From the NCBI GenBank assembly GCA_000474255.1, contig BATO01000011.1, positions 1 through 64,000 of the forward strand: a stretch of 64,000 nucleotides of DNA, read 5' to 3'. Source of the DNA: Aquipseudomonas alcaligenes MRY13-0052. GTDB taxonomy: Bacteria; Pseudomonadota; Gammaproteobacteria; Pseudomonadales; Pseudomonadaceae. Position 1 is the stretch's first letter; each line of letters starts with the position of its first letter. A program made the position numbers and the translations under genes. A model generated the notes under the pieces. The model saw only the letters and a list, made by a program, of their open reading frames with translations. It was not told where the DNA came from and did no database searches. Positions 1-8,378 of this stretch are shown one piece after another.

Positions 1-6
1 CCCGGT

Positions 7-35
7 GTTCCACCCTGTGGAACCGTCTTCGATTG
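7..35 (+). promoter_or_regulatory. Palindromic operator plus promoter element upstream of the amide operon
   Basis: GTTCCACCCTGTGGAAC at 7-23 is a perfect palindrome with 7-base arms and a 3-base centre. Four bases later comes TTCGATTG (28-35). The same arrangement, GTTCC-N7-GGAAC then N4 then TTCGATTG, recurs at 5027-5055 before the OprD porin. The TTG at 33-35 could begin a -35 element. Position and symmetry fit a dimeric regulator; the IclR protein of this locus is the obvious candidate, but that link is inferred. Confidence 0.7.
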
Positions 36-99
36 TTCTCCTCGCCCCGTGGCGCTTGACTGGGGCCGGGCCGCCTTCCCGGGTGGCCACGACGAGGAG

Positions 100-110
100 A
101 ACAACAACAA
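100..110 (+). promoter_or_regulatory. A-rich Hfq/Crc-type motif at the start of the amidohydrolase gene
   Basis: AACAACAACAA lies between the GAGGAG ribosome binding site (94-99) and the ATG at 110. It matches the AAnAAnAA catabolite-activity motif that Hfq and Crc occupy in Pseudomonas mRNAs to block translation when preferred carbon sources are present. That the motif is used here is inferred from position and from its recurrence at other catabolic genes in the window. Confidence 0.55.
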
Positions 111-1318
111 TGACCCGTTACGCGCACATCCCTGCCTGGCTGCATGGCATCGACGACGAGCTGCGTCGCCTGCGCCAGGACATCCACGCCCACCCCGAAC
201 TGGGCTTCGAGGAAACCCGCACCGCCGAGCTGGTGGCCCGTGCCCTTGAGGGTTGGGGCTACGAGGTGCACCGGGGCATCGGCCGCACCGGCGTGGTCGG
301 CGTGCTGCGCCGGGGCGATGGCACGCGGCGCCTGGGGCTGCGCGCCGACATGGATGCGCTGCCCATCACCGAAGCCACCGGGGTTGCCCACAGCAGCCGC
401 CACGCCGGCTGCATGCACGCCTGCGGCCATGACGGCCACACCGCGATGCTGCTGGGGGCTGCGCGCTACCTGGCCGAGGCCGGGCGCTTCGAGGGCACCC
501 TCAACCTGATCTTCCAGCCCGCCGAAGAGGGCCAGGGCGGCGCCGAGGCGATGCTCGCCGACGGCCTGCTGGAACGCTTCCCCTGCGATGCGCTGTTCGC
601 CATGCACAACATGCCGGGGCTGGAGGCGGGGCGCATGGCCTTCCGCGCCGGGCCGGTGATGGCCTCCCAGGACCTGCTGGAGGTGACCCTGGAAGGCGTC
701 GGCGGCCACGGCTCCATGCCGCACCTGTGCGTCGACCCGCTGGTGGCCGCCGCCGATATCGTCATGGCGTTGCAGACGGTGGTGGCGCGCAACATCGATG
801 CGCAACGTGCCGCCGTGGTCACCGTGGGCGCGCTGCAGGCGGGGGAGGCGGCCAACGTGGTGCCGCAGAGCGCGTTGCTGCGCCTGAGCCTGCGGGCACT
901 GGACCCGCAGGTGCGTGAACTGCAGCTGCAGCGGGTCACGGCCATCATCCGTGGGCATGCCGCGAGCCACGGTTGCCGCGTGGCCATCGAGCACCGCCCG
1001 GCCTACCCGGTGACGGTCAACCATGCGGCCGAGACCGCCTTCGCCCGTGACGTGGCCACCGGGCTGCTGGGGGAGGGCGTGGTGCAGGAGGCGCAAACGC
1101 TGATGGGCAGCGAAGACTTCGGCTGGATGCTGCAGCGCTGCCCCGGCAGCTACCTGATGATCGGCAACGGCGAGGGGCCGATGGTCCACAACCCCGGCTA
1201 CGACTTCAACGACGACATCCTCGGCCGTGGCGCCGCCTATTGGGCCGCCCTGGCGGAGGCCTGGCTGCAGGCCGCCCGCAGCGACCTGCCCAGCCGCGCG
1301 ACCGCCGCCCACGCCTAA
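110..1318 (+). CDS. M20 family metal-dependent amidohydrolase (hippurate hydrolase/aminoacylase type)
   Basis: A 402-residue zinc peptidase-fold amidohydrolase that should cleave an N-acyl amino acid or related amide in the cytoplasm. Visible family motifs are ADMDALP (79-85), the metal-binding CGHDGH (105-110), the catalytic FQPAEEG stretch and GSEDFGWM near the C terminus. The open frame reaches back to the window edge, but the ATG at 110 is chosen because GAGGAG lies 10 bases upstream and because the homologous part starts there. It is the first gene of a run M20 hydrolase - permease - amidase - IclR regulator on one strand. The exact acyl substrate cannot be told from sequence; indole-acetyl-amino-acid or hippurate-like compounds are possible. 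Confidence 0.85.
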   Translation: MTRYAHIPAWLHGIDDELRRLRQDIHAHPELGFEETRTAELVARALEGWGYEVHRGIGRTGVVGVLRRGDGTRRLGLRADMDALPITEATGVAHSSRHAGCMHACGHDGHTAMLLGAARYLAEAGRFEGTLNLIFQPAEEGQGGAEAMLADGLLERFPCDALFAMHNMPGLEAGRMAFRAGPVMASQDLLEVTLEGVGGHGSMPHLCVDPLVAAADIVMALQTVVARNIDAQRAAVVTVGALQAGEAANVVPQSALLRLSLRALDPQVRELQLQRVTAIIRGHAASHGCRVAIEHRPAYPVTVNHAAETAFARDVATGLLGEGVVQEAQTLMGSEDFGWMLQRCPGSYLMIGNGEGPMVHNPGYDFNDDILGRGAAYWAALAEAWLQAARSDLPSRATAAHA

Positions 1319-1335
1319 GCCCCCGGAGGCTCACC

Positions 1336-2670
1336 ATGCCCACGCCAACCCGCGGCGCCTCGCGCGGCCGCCAGGTGACCGCTGCCGTCATCGGCAACGC
1401 CCTCGAGTGGTACGACTTTATCGTCTATGGCTTCCTGGCCAGCATCATCGCCAGGCTGTTCTTCCCGTCCGACAACGAATACACCTCGTTGCTGATGGCC
1501 CTGGCCACCTTCGGCGTCGGCTTCTTCATGCGCCCGGTCGGCGGCGTGCTGCTGGGCCTCTACGCCGACCGCAAGGGACGCAAGGCGGCCATGCAGCTGA
1601 TCATCCTGCTGATGACCCTCTCCATCGCCCTGATCGCCTTCGCCCCGGATTACGCCGCCATCGGCCTCGGTGCGCCGCTGCTGATCGTGGTCGCGCGGAT
1701 GATCCAGGGCTTCGCCACCGGCGGCGAATACGCCAGCGCCACGGCCTTCCTGGTGGAGTGTGCGCCGGCCAACCGCCGTGGCCTCTATGGCTCCTGGCAG
1801 CTGTTCGGCCAGTGCCTGGCGGTGTTCGCCGGCTCCGGCATGGGCGCGCTGGTCACCCACACGCTCTCGCCGGAGGCGCTGGACAGCTGGGGTTGGCGCC
1901 TGCCCTTCGTCATCGGCCTGCTGATCGGTCCGGTGGGGCTGTGGATGCGCCGGCACATGGAGGAGACCGAAGCCTTCCTCGAAAGCCGCGCCAGCCAGGG
2001 TGGGGAGAACCTCAGCCTGGGGCGGATGCTGCGGGACAACCGGCGCGCCGTGCTGGTGACCCTGGGCAATACCATCAGCGGCACCGTGGCCTTCTACGTG
2101 GTGCTGGTGAACATGCCCACCTTCGCCCACAGGCAGCTCGGCCTGCCGCTGGACCAGGTGTTCATGGTGCAGATGGCGGCGGTGGCGCTGATGACCCTGG
2201 TGATCCCCATTGCCGGCGCACTCTCCGACCTCTATGGCCGGCGGCCGGTACTGCTGGCGGGCACCTTCGCCTTCCTCGTGCTGGTCTACCCGCTGTTCGC
2301 CTGGGTGGCAGCGGCGCCCAGCCTGGAGCGCCTGCTGGTGATGCAACTGCTGCTGTGCGCCTCGATCGGTGTGCTGTACGGGCCAGGCCCCACCGCCGGC
2401 GCCGAGCAGTTCCCCACCGGGGTGCGTTCCACCGGGCTGGCGCTGTCCAATAACCTGGGGGTGATGCTCTTCGGCGGCTTTGCGCCCTTCATCGTCACCT
2501 GGCTGACCCAGGCCACCGCCGACCCAGTGGCCCCGGCGTACTACGTGCTGTTCGCCGCCAGCATCGGGCTGGTCTCGGCCTGGTACCTGCGCGAAGGCGC
2601 ACCCGCTGCATTGGAACGTCGTGAGCGCCGCCGGCTGCTCGCTCAAGCCACCCGGAGCCTCGTCGAATGA
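1336..2670 (+). CDS. MFS permease of the metabolite:H+ symporter (MHS) type
   Basis: A 444-residue inner-membrane transporter with about 12 hydrophobic segments. The MHS hallmark GNALEWYDFIVYG is at residues 20-32 and the MFS loop 2-3 motif GLYADRKGRK at about 74-83. MHS members carry small organic acids or zwitterions with protons (citrate, ketoglutarate, proline-betaine and shikimate types). The start at 1336 has GGAGG seven bases upstream; the gap from the upstream stop is 17 bases. The stop overlaps the next start (ATGA, 2667-2670), so permease and amidase are translationally coupled. Inferred role: uptake of the substrate or product of the two flanking hydrolases. Confidence 0.85.
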   Translation: MPTPTRGASRGRQVTAAVIGNALEWYDFIVYGFLASIIARLFFPSDNEYTSLLMALATFGVGFFMRPVGGVLLGLYADRKGRKAAMQLIILLMTLSIALIAFAPDYAAIGLGAPLLIVVARMIQGFATGGEYASATAFLVECAPANRRGLYGSWQLFGQCLAVFAGSGMGALVTHTLSPEALDSWGWRLPFVIGLLIGPVGLWMRRHMEETEAFLESRASQGGENLSLGRMLRDNRRAVLVTLGNTISGTVAFYVVLVNMPTFAHRQLGLPLDQVFMVQMAAVALMTLVIPIAGALSDLYGRRPVLLAGTFAFLVLVYPLFAWVAAAPSLERLLVMQLLLCASIGVLYGPGPTAGAEQFPTGVRSTGLALSNNLGVMLFGGFAPFIVTWLTQATADPVAPAYYVLFAASIGLVSAWYLREGAPAALERRERRRLLAQATRSLVE

Positions 2671-4154
2671 GCCGTTTCGAATACTCCCTCGCCGAGCTGG
2701 CTGTGCAGGCGGCGAGCAGCGAGATCGTCGCCCTCGGCGCGCTGGCGCTGTCCGAGGCCATCCGTACCCGGCAGCTGTCCTGCCGGGAGGTGATGCAGGC
2801 CTACCTGGAACAGATCCACCGCCTCAACCCACGGGTCAACGCCCTGGTGGGCGTGCGGCCGGACGAACACCTGCTGGCCGAGGCCGAGCAGCGCGACCGC
2901 CTGCTGGCGCAGGGGCAGTGGCTTGGCTGGATGCACGGCATGCCCCAGGCGCCCAAGGACCTGGCCGCCGTCGCCGGCATGGTCACCAGCTTCGGCTCGC
3001 CGCTGTTCGCCGGGCAGGTGACCGAGCACGACGTCCACGTGGTGGCCCGCGCCCGCGCCGCCGGGGCGATCTTCATCGGTCGCAGCAACACCCCGGAGTT
3101 CGGCCTCGGCTCGCACACCTACAACCGCGTCCACGGCACCACCGGCAATGCCTACGACCCGGGGCTAAGCGCCGGGGGCAGCAGCGGCGGGGCGGCGGTG
3201 GCCCTGGCGTTGCGCATGCTGCCGGTGGCCGATGGCAGCGACATGATGGGCTCGCTGCGCAACCCTGCCGCCTTCAACAACGTCTATGGCCTGCGCCCGT
3301 CCCAGGGGCGGGTGCCGCTGGGGCCGACGCCGGAACTGTTCGCCCAGCAACTGGCCACCGAAGGGCCCATGGGGCGCAGCGTGGCCGATGTCGCCGCCTT
3401 GCTGCGCACCCAGGCGGGCTATGCGGCGGGTGCGCCGCTGTCGCTGAACACCGGGGACGACCTGGCCGGCTCGCTGGAGCGCGACGTGCGCGGCCTGCGC
3501 ATCGGTTGGCTGGGCGACCTCGGCGGCCACCTGCCCATGGAGCCGGGGCTGCTCGGCCTGTGTGAAACGGCGCTGGATGATTTCCGTGCCCTCGGCTGCG
3601 AGGTGGAGCCGTGCAGCGTGGCGTTCGACCCGGAGCGGCTCTGGCGCTGCTGGCTGGTGCATCGCCACTGGCTGATCGCCGGCAGCCTGGGCCAGGCCCA
3701 TGCCGACCCGGCCAGCCGCGCGCAACTCAAGCCGGAAGCCATCTGGGAAGTGGAGGGCGGGCTGCGCCTGTCAGCCCGGGACGTCTTCCAGGCATCGCTG
3801 GACCGCAGCGACTGGTACCGCGCCTTGCTGGCGCTGTACGAGCGTTACGACTACCTGCTGCTGCCGTGCACCCAGGTGTTTCCATTCGATGCTGCGCAGC
3901 ACTGGCCGCAGGCCATCGATGGCCGGGCCATGGACAGCTACCACCGCTGGATGGAAGTGGTGGTGGGCGTGACCCTGGCGGGCCTGCCGGCCATGAGCGT
4001 ACCGGCGGGGTTCGGCGCCAATGGGCTGCCCACCGGGCTGCAGCTGGTGGGACCGCCCCGTGGCGACCTGGCCGTGTTGCAACTGGCCCACGCCCACGAG
4101 TTGCACACGCAGTGGGTGCAGCGGCGCCCACCGGCGTTGCTCGGTGGCGCCTGA
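2667..4154 (+). CDS. Amidase signature family enzyme
   Basis: A 495-residue amidase signature hydrolase. The Ser-cisSer-Lys triad can be placed: Lys97 in APKDLAAV, the cis-Ser in AGGSSGG (172/173) and the nucleophile Ser196 in SDMMGSLRNPA. The last motif normally reads (T/S)DxGGS; here Met-Met-Gly precedes the serine, a variation I believe is seen in some aryl or omega-amidase branches. The family turns amides into acid plus ammonia or amine. The start overlaps the permease stop by four bases. Together with the M20 hydrolase it suggests two-step breakdown of an amide compound. Substrate unknown. Confidence 0.87.
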   Translation: MSRFEYSLAELAVQAASSEIVALGALALSEAIRTRQLSCREVMQAYLEQIHRLNPRVNALVGVRPDEHLLAEAEQRDRLLAQGQWLGWMHGMPQAPKDLAAVAGMVTSFGSPLFAGQVTEHDVHVVARARAAGAIFIGRSNTPEFGLGSHTYNRVHGTTGNAYDPGLSAGGSSGGAAVALALRMLPVADGSDMMGSLRNPAAFNNVYGLRPSQGRVPLGPTPELFAQQLATEGPMGRSVADVAALLRTQAGYAAGAPLSLNTGDDLAGSLERDVRGLRIGWLGDLGGHLPMEPGLLGLCETALDDFRALGCEVEPCSVAFDPERLWRCWLVHRHWLIAGSLGQAHADPASRAQLKPEAIWEVEGGLRLSARDVFQASLDRSDWYRALLALYERYDYLLLPCTQVFPFDAAQHWPQAIDGRAMDSYHRWMEVVVGVTLAGLPAMSVPAGFGANGLPTGLQLVGPPRGDLAVLQLAHAHELHTQWVQRRPPALLGGA

Positions 4155-4229
4155 GGGGCGTGCAACGGGTGGGTCCGTATCTTGCTGTTGTCGGCCGGTG
4201 CCTCGGTTGGCGGGGTGATGGAGGCGGGT

Positions 4230-5000
4230 ATGCAAAGCAGAGAAGCAGGCGGCACCGTACGGTCGGTGGAGCGCGCCCTGGCCATTGTCGAGCTGCTGGG
4301 GGAGCACGATTCGCTCGGGCTGGAGGAGCTGCACTACCTGACCGGGCTGCCCAAGGCCACGGTCTCGCGCCTGCTGCACACCTTGCTGGACCGGGGCTGG
4401 CTCTACCGGGGCCTGTGCGACCGGCGTTACCGGCTCAGTGCGCAGCGCCTGTTCGGTGACCCGGACCAGCGCTTCGCCCGCCAGTTGGTGGAGCTGGCAT
4501 CGCCCCTGCTCAGCGAGCTGGCCGAGCGCACCGGGCTGGTGGCCGACCTGTCGTTCTTCGATGGCGACGACCTGCACGTGGTGGAAAGCGCGGTGCCCGA
4601 GGTGCTGCGCCGGCGCTACCCGGCCAACCGCCTGGTGGTGGGGCTGAAGGCCAGCCTGGCCGATTCGGCCATGGGCCGCGCCTGCCTGGCCGCCCTGGAC
4701 GATGAACAGCTGCAACGCCTCGCCGAACGCCATGCGCTGCCGGGCGAAGCGCTGCTGCTCGCCCATCGGCAGACCCACGACCAGGGCTTCGGCGAGCGCA
4801 TCGAGGGCTCCTGGGAGTACTCGGTGCGCCTGCCCTTCCTGATCCGCGCCATGGCCCTGCCGGTGCACCGCCAGGGGCGCCTGGTGGGCAGCGTGGCCCT
4901 GCATTGGCCACGGGACCAGGACAGCGTCGAGTGCGTCAGCCGGCGCCACCTGGACGACCTCGCCGACGCCGTCGACGACCTGCAACGCAGCCTCGGCTGA
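4230..5000 (+). CDS. IclR family transcriptional regulator
   Basis: A 256-residue regulator with an N-terminal winged helix (about residues 8-70; helix-turn-helix core LGLEELHYLTGLPKATVSRLL) and a C-terminal IclR effector-binding domain. The start at 4230 follows GGAGG at 4220-4224; two upstream in-frame starts lack such a site. It lies 75 bases after the amidase stop on the same strand and just before the OprD gene. IclR proteins bind short palindromes as dimers of dimers, so the GTTCC-N7-GGAAC sites at 7-23 and 5027-5043 are likely targets (inference). Activator or repressor mode cannot be decided. Confidence 0.88.
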   Translation: MQSREAGGTVRSVERALAIVELLGEHDSLGLEELHYLTGLPKATVSRLLHTLLDRGWLYRGLCDRRYRLSAQRLFGDPDQRFARQLVELASPLLSELAERTGLVADLSFFDGDDLHVVESAVPEVLRRRYPANRLVVGLKASLADSAMGRACLAALDDEQLQRLAERHALPGEALLLAHRQTHDQGFGERIEGSWEYSVRLPFLIRAMALPVHRQGRLVGSVALHWPRDQDSVECVSRRHLDDLADAVDDLQRSLG

Positions 5001-5026
5001 AGCCCCGGGCGTCCCTCCGTCGCCCC

Positions 5027-5055
5027 GTTCCATGGGGCGGAACCCAATTCGATTG
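5027..5055 (+). promoter_or_regulatory. Second copy of the palindromic operator, before the OprD porin
   Basis: GTTCCATGGGGCGGAAC (5027-5043) keeps the outer GTTCC/GGAAC arms of the site at 7-23, followed after four bases by the same TTCGATTG (5048-5055). A possible promoter is TTGCCC (5053-5058), 16 bases, GACAAT (5075-5080). The operator would abut the -35 element. Same spacing at both sites argues for co-regulation of operon and porin. Confidence 0.65.
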
Positions 5056-5117
5056 CCCTTCCCGGTCCCGGGTCGACAATGGAGCCTGCCCGTCCGGACG
5101 GCATCCACCTCATCCAG

Positions 5118-5128
5118 AACAACAAGAA
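5118..5128 (+). promoter_or_regulatory. A-rich Hfq/Crc-type motif before the OprD porin
   Basis: AACAACAAGAA lies immediately 5' of the AAGG ribosome binding site and about 10 bases before the ATG at 5138. The identical 11-mer occurs before the second OprD gene (58650-58660). Placement over the translation start fits Hfq/Crc repression; function inferred. Confidence 0.5.
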
Positions 5129-5137
5129 GGACATGAG

Positions 5138-6445
5138 ATGAACATGCTCGAAAAGGGCCTGGCGGGTCTCGCCTGCCTCACGCTCGCCGGCCTGTGCCAG
5201 GGCGGCACCTTCCTCGAAGACAGCAAGCTCGCCGTGCGCTACAGCCAGTACTACTGGAAGGAGAGCAACGGCGGCGAAGTCGGCCCCGTGCGGGACGAAT
5301 GGGTGCAGGCCACGCTGCTCAGCTTCAACTCCGGCTGGTACCGCGAGGTGCTCGGCTTCGACTACGCCTACGGCCTGGCCAACGACCTGCACGTGGGCAG
5401 CGATGCCACCAGCATCAGCAACCTGGAGGCGGGCCATTCGGCGCAGTCGCCCCACGGCATCGCCAAGCCGATCGAGGCCTACCTGCGCGCCCGCCTGGAG
5501 GGCGAGCCGGGCGAGCTGCAACTGGGCGTCGGCAAGAAGAGCCGGCGCTACGGCCAGTACCAGGACGAACTCTTCAGCCGCATCCTGCCGCCCTCCACCC
5601 TGGGCGCGGATGTGGAGTTCCGCCGCCCCGGCCTGGAGCTGCGCTACAGCCGCATAAACGGCTTCAGCGCGCGCAACGAGTCGGGCTGGGCGGACGACCT
5701 GAGCAACTTCCGCGGGCAGAAGATCGACGCTTTGCACCTGTTCGCCCTGGGCCTGGAACTGCCCGGCGTCGGCACGCTGAAGCTGGAATACGGCGAGTCG
5801 GAGGACTACCTGCGGGTCGGCTCGGCGAAGCTCGAGCGCAGCCTCGCGCTGGGCGGGGCGCGCTTCCTCGATCTCTACGCCACCCTCGGTGCCCAGCAGG
5901 ACGCCGGGCGCCTGTTCGAGCGCGAGGGCGTGCGCGGGCTGTACGACGCGGACTCCTCACACCGGGCACGCTACCTCGACCTCTCCGCGCGCATGCGCTG
6001 GCCGCACCATTACCTGGGCATGACCTGGAACAAGGTGCGTGGCGACGACTTCGACCGCTTCTTCTTCAGCCAGGACCACGGCACCTGGAACAGCAGCGCC
6101 AAGCTGTTCTACCTGTTCGGTGTCGAAGACGAGGAGATGTTCAAGCTGGTGGCCGGCACCGACTTCTCGGCCCTTGGCCTGCCACGCCTGCGTCTGGACA
6201 GCCACTACGCCTTCTCCGACCACGCCGCCGGCTACGACGGTTTCTCCCGGCGGGAATTCCAGAGCGTGCTGCAATACCGCTTCGCCGGGTTGCTGGATGG
6301 CCTGAGCCTGATCTGGCTGCACAACGAGTTCCACACCAAGGGGCGTGCCGACGGTGTGACCCGCTTCACCCCCTCGCGGGGGCCCGCCGGGATCATCACC
6401 CACAATGCGGAACGCCTGTATCTGAACTACGTCTATAGCTTCTGA
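5138..6445 (+). CDS. OprD family outer-membrane porin
   Basis: A 435-residue outer-membrane channel with signal peptide (about residues 1-22) and the OprD start of the mature protein (FLEDSKLAVRYSQYYW). The sequence alternates amphipathic beta strands and ends in Tyr-Ser-Phe, the C-terminal aromatic that the BAM complex recognises. OprD/Opd porins pass amino acids or aromatic and aliphatic carboxylates. Start chosen at 5138 for the AAGAAGG ribosome binding site; a longer open frame upstream is not supported. Its operator matches that of the amide operon, so it is probably the outer-membrane entry for that substrate. Confidence 0.88.
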   Translation: MNMLEKGLAGLACLTLAGLCQGGTFLEDSKLAVRYSQYYWKESNGGEVGPVRDEWVQATLLSFNSGWYREVLGFDYAYGLANDLHVGSDATSISNLEAGHSAQSPHGIAKPIEAYLRARLEGEPGELQLGVGKKSRRYGQYQDELFSRILPPSTLGADVEFRRPGLELRYSRINGFSARNESGWADDLSNFRGQKIDALHLFALGLELPGVGTLKLEYGESEDYLRVGSAKLERSLALGGARFLDLYATLGAQQDAGRLFEREGVRGLYDADSSHRARYLDLSARMRWPHHYLGMTWNKVRGDDFDRFFFSQDHGTWNSSAKLFYLFGVEDEEMFKLVAGTDFSALGLPRLRLDSHYAFSDHAAGYDGFSRREFQSVLQYRFAGLLDGLSLIWLHNEFHTKGRADGVTRFTPSRGPAGIITHNAERLYLNYVYSF

Positions 6446-6482
6446 TCGGTTGGTCGGGGTGTTCCCGGCCGCCTTCCACCGT

Positions 6483-6510
6483 GAGCGCCAGCCGCCCCGG
6501 CGCTCGCGGT
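6483..6510 (+). terminator. Possible terminator after the OprD porin
   Basis: GAGCGCC (6483-6489) pairs with GGCGCTC (6499-6505) around a nine-base loop. A short, impure T run follows, so termination efficiency is uncertain. Confidence 0.35.
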
Positions 6511-6565
6511 TTGCAGGCGCAACGGCTGCCGGTTAAGGTGGCGCGATTGTGCGACAGGAGCCTGC

Positions 6566-7147
6566 ATGTCCAAGTTAATTCCCCTGATTCCCGCCCTGCT
6601 CGGCGCCCTTGCGCTGCCGGTGCAGGCCGACTGGTACCTGGACAACGAGTCCTCGCGCCTGTCCTTCATCTCCACCAAGGGCGGCAACCTTTCCGAGGTG
6701 CACCGCTTCCTCACCCTGCACGGCACCATCGCCGACAGCGGCAAGGCGCACCTGCGCGTGGAGCTGGAGTCGGTGAGCACCGGTATCCCGCTGCGGGACC
6801 AGCGTCTGCGCGACCTGTTCTTCGAGATCGAGCGCAACCCCGAGGCGGAAGTCTTCGCCCAGCTCGACCTGCGCCCCATCACCGACCTGGCCCCCGGCGC
6901 CCAGCTGGAGCTGCGTCTGCCGCTGAAGGTGAAGCTGCATGGCCGCGAGCACGACTACACCACCGAGCTGCTGGCCACGCGCCTGGATGACCGCCGCTTC
7001 CAGGTGGTGACCCTGGCGCCGCTGGTGCTGCAGGTAGAGGACTTCGGCCTCACCGACTCCCTCGGCATGCTGCGCGAAATGGCCGGCCTGCCCTCCATCA
7101 GCCTCTCGGTGCCGGTAGGGGCCGTGCTGATCTTCACCGCGCGCTGA
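6566..7147 (+). CDS. YceI-like periplasmic protein
   Basis: A 193-residue secreted protein: signal peptide about 1-21 (cleavage after VQA), then a YceI-type lipocalin-like beta barrel, recognisable from DWYLDNESSRLSFISTK at the mature N terminus, the VELESVSTGIPLRDQRLRDLFF stretch and the later L-x-L-x-V barrel strands. YceI proteins bind isoprenoid or other lipids in the periplasm; the physiological ligand is generally unknown. AGGAG sits eight bases before the ATG. The stop shares a base with the start of the following phospholipase D gene (7147), so the two are probably co-translated, which suggests a joint lipid-related role (inference). Confidence 0.75.
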   Translation: MSKLIPLIPALLGALALPVQADWYLDNESSRLSFISTKGGNLSEVHRFLTLHGTIADSGKAHLRVELESVSTGIPLRDQRLRDLFFEIERNPEAEVFAQLDLRPITDLAPGAQLELRLPLKVKLHGREHDYTTELLATRLDDRRFQVVTLAPLVLQVEDFGLTDSLGMLREMAGLPSISLSVPVGAVLIFTAR

Positions 7148-8301
7148 TGGGCCACATCTTCCCCTGGAAGGCCGGCAACCGCTTCGAGTTGCTGATCGAC
7201 GGGCCGCAGTTCTTCCCGGCGATGCTCACCGACATCGCCCGGGCCGAGCACCATGTGTCCCTGGAGCTCTACCTGGTGGAAGACGGGGGCTGCAGCGAGG
7301 CGCTGGCCGAGGCGCTGTGCCTGGCGGCGCAGCGCGGGGTGAAGGTGCGTTGCCTGTTCGACGGTTTCGGCAGCAAGAAGCTCGGTTCGGCCCTGCGCGA
7401 GCGCATGGTGCTGGCCGGCGTGCAGCTGCAGTTCTACAACCCGGTGCGCTGGCGGCGCGGGGTGCGCAACTTCTACCGCGACCACCGCAAGATCCTGGTG
7501 GTGGACGACCGTGTCGCCTATGTGGGCGGCACCGGTTCCACCGACGAGTTCTGGCAGCCCCGGGAGCCCGAAAGCCGCTGGCACGAGGCGATGGTCGCCA
7601 TCGAGGGGCCGCTGGTGGTGCACTGGAAGCTGATCTTCGACTACCAATGGCTGGCCAACCTGCACCGGCGCCCCTGGCGCCCCGACGAGGCACCGGGCCT
7701 GGCGCGCCTGCCACCGCAACCCTCGGTCGGTATCGGCATGGGCCGGGTGGCCTACGCCGACGCCCGCCAGCACCTGGATATCGTGCAATCGCTGGTGCGC
7801 AGCATCCGCAACGCCAAGACGCGCATCTGGCTGGCCACGCCCTATTTCCTGCCCAGCTGGAAGGTCCGCCGGGCGCTGCTCAAGGCCGCGCGGCGAGGCG
7901 TCGACGTGCGCCTGCTGCTCACCAGCCGCAACACCGACCACCCGCCGGTACGCTTCGCCGGCCAGCGCTACTACCCGCGCCTGCTGCGTGCCGGGCTGCG
8001 CATCTTCGAATACCAGCCGCGCTTCCTGCACCTGAAGATGGTGCTGGTGGACGATTGGGTCAGCGTTGGCTCCTGCAACTTCGACCACTGGAACCTGCGC
8101 TTCAACCTGGAAGCCAACCTGGAAGCGCTGGACCGCCACTTCACCGCCCAGGTGGTTGCCAGCCTCAGCCGCGACTTCGACGACAGCCGCGAGATCACCC
8201 TCGACGCCTGGCACGCGCGGCCCTTGATCAAGCGCTTCTACCAGCGGCTCTGGGGCTGGCTCGACCGCCTCGCCGTCAACCTGCTGGACCGTCGCCGCTA
8301 G
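7147..8301 (+). CDS. Phospholipase D superfamily enzyme, ClsB-like cardiolipin synthase
   Basis: A 384-residue protein with two HKD motifs: HRKILVVD (His113 to Asp120) and HLKMVLVD (His295 to Asp302), each followed by a Gly/Ser-rich GG-T or GSCNFD element. This is the arrangement of bacterial cardiolipin synthases, which move a phosphatidyl group between phospholipids through a phospho-histidine intermediate. The N-terminal membrane helices of ClsA are absent, so ClsB (YbhO) is the closest type; membrane attachment would be peripheral. Starts one base inside the stop codon of the YceI gene. An alternative is a different phosphatidyltransferase of the same fold. Confidence 0.85.
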   Translation: MGHIFPWKAGNRFELLIDGPQFFPAMLTDIARAEHHVSLELYLVEDGGCSEALAEALCLAAQRGVKVRCLFDGFGSKKLGSALRERMVLAGVQLQFYNPVRWRRGVRNFYRDHRKILVVDDRVAYVGGTGSTDEFWQPREPESRWHEAMVAIEGPLVVHWKLIFDYQWLANLHRRPWRPDEAPGLARLPPQPSVGIGMGRVAYADARQHLDIVQSLVRSIRNAKTRIWLATPYFLPSWKVRRALLKAARRGVDVRLLLTSRNTDHPPVRFAGQRYYPRLLRAGLRIFEYQPRFLHLKMVLVDDWVSVGSCNFDHWNLRFNLEANLEALDRHFTAQVVASLSRDFDDSREITLDAWHARPLIKRFYQRLWGWLDRLAVNLLDRRR

Positions 8302-8378
8302 CCGAACCTTTGTCGGGTGTCGGCGTGCCCCGCGCGCCGGCTACTCTGCTGTGCATAACCACAACAAGAGATGCGCCC

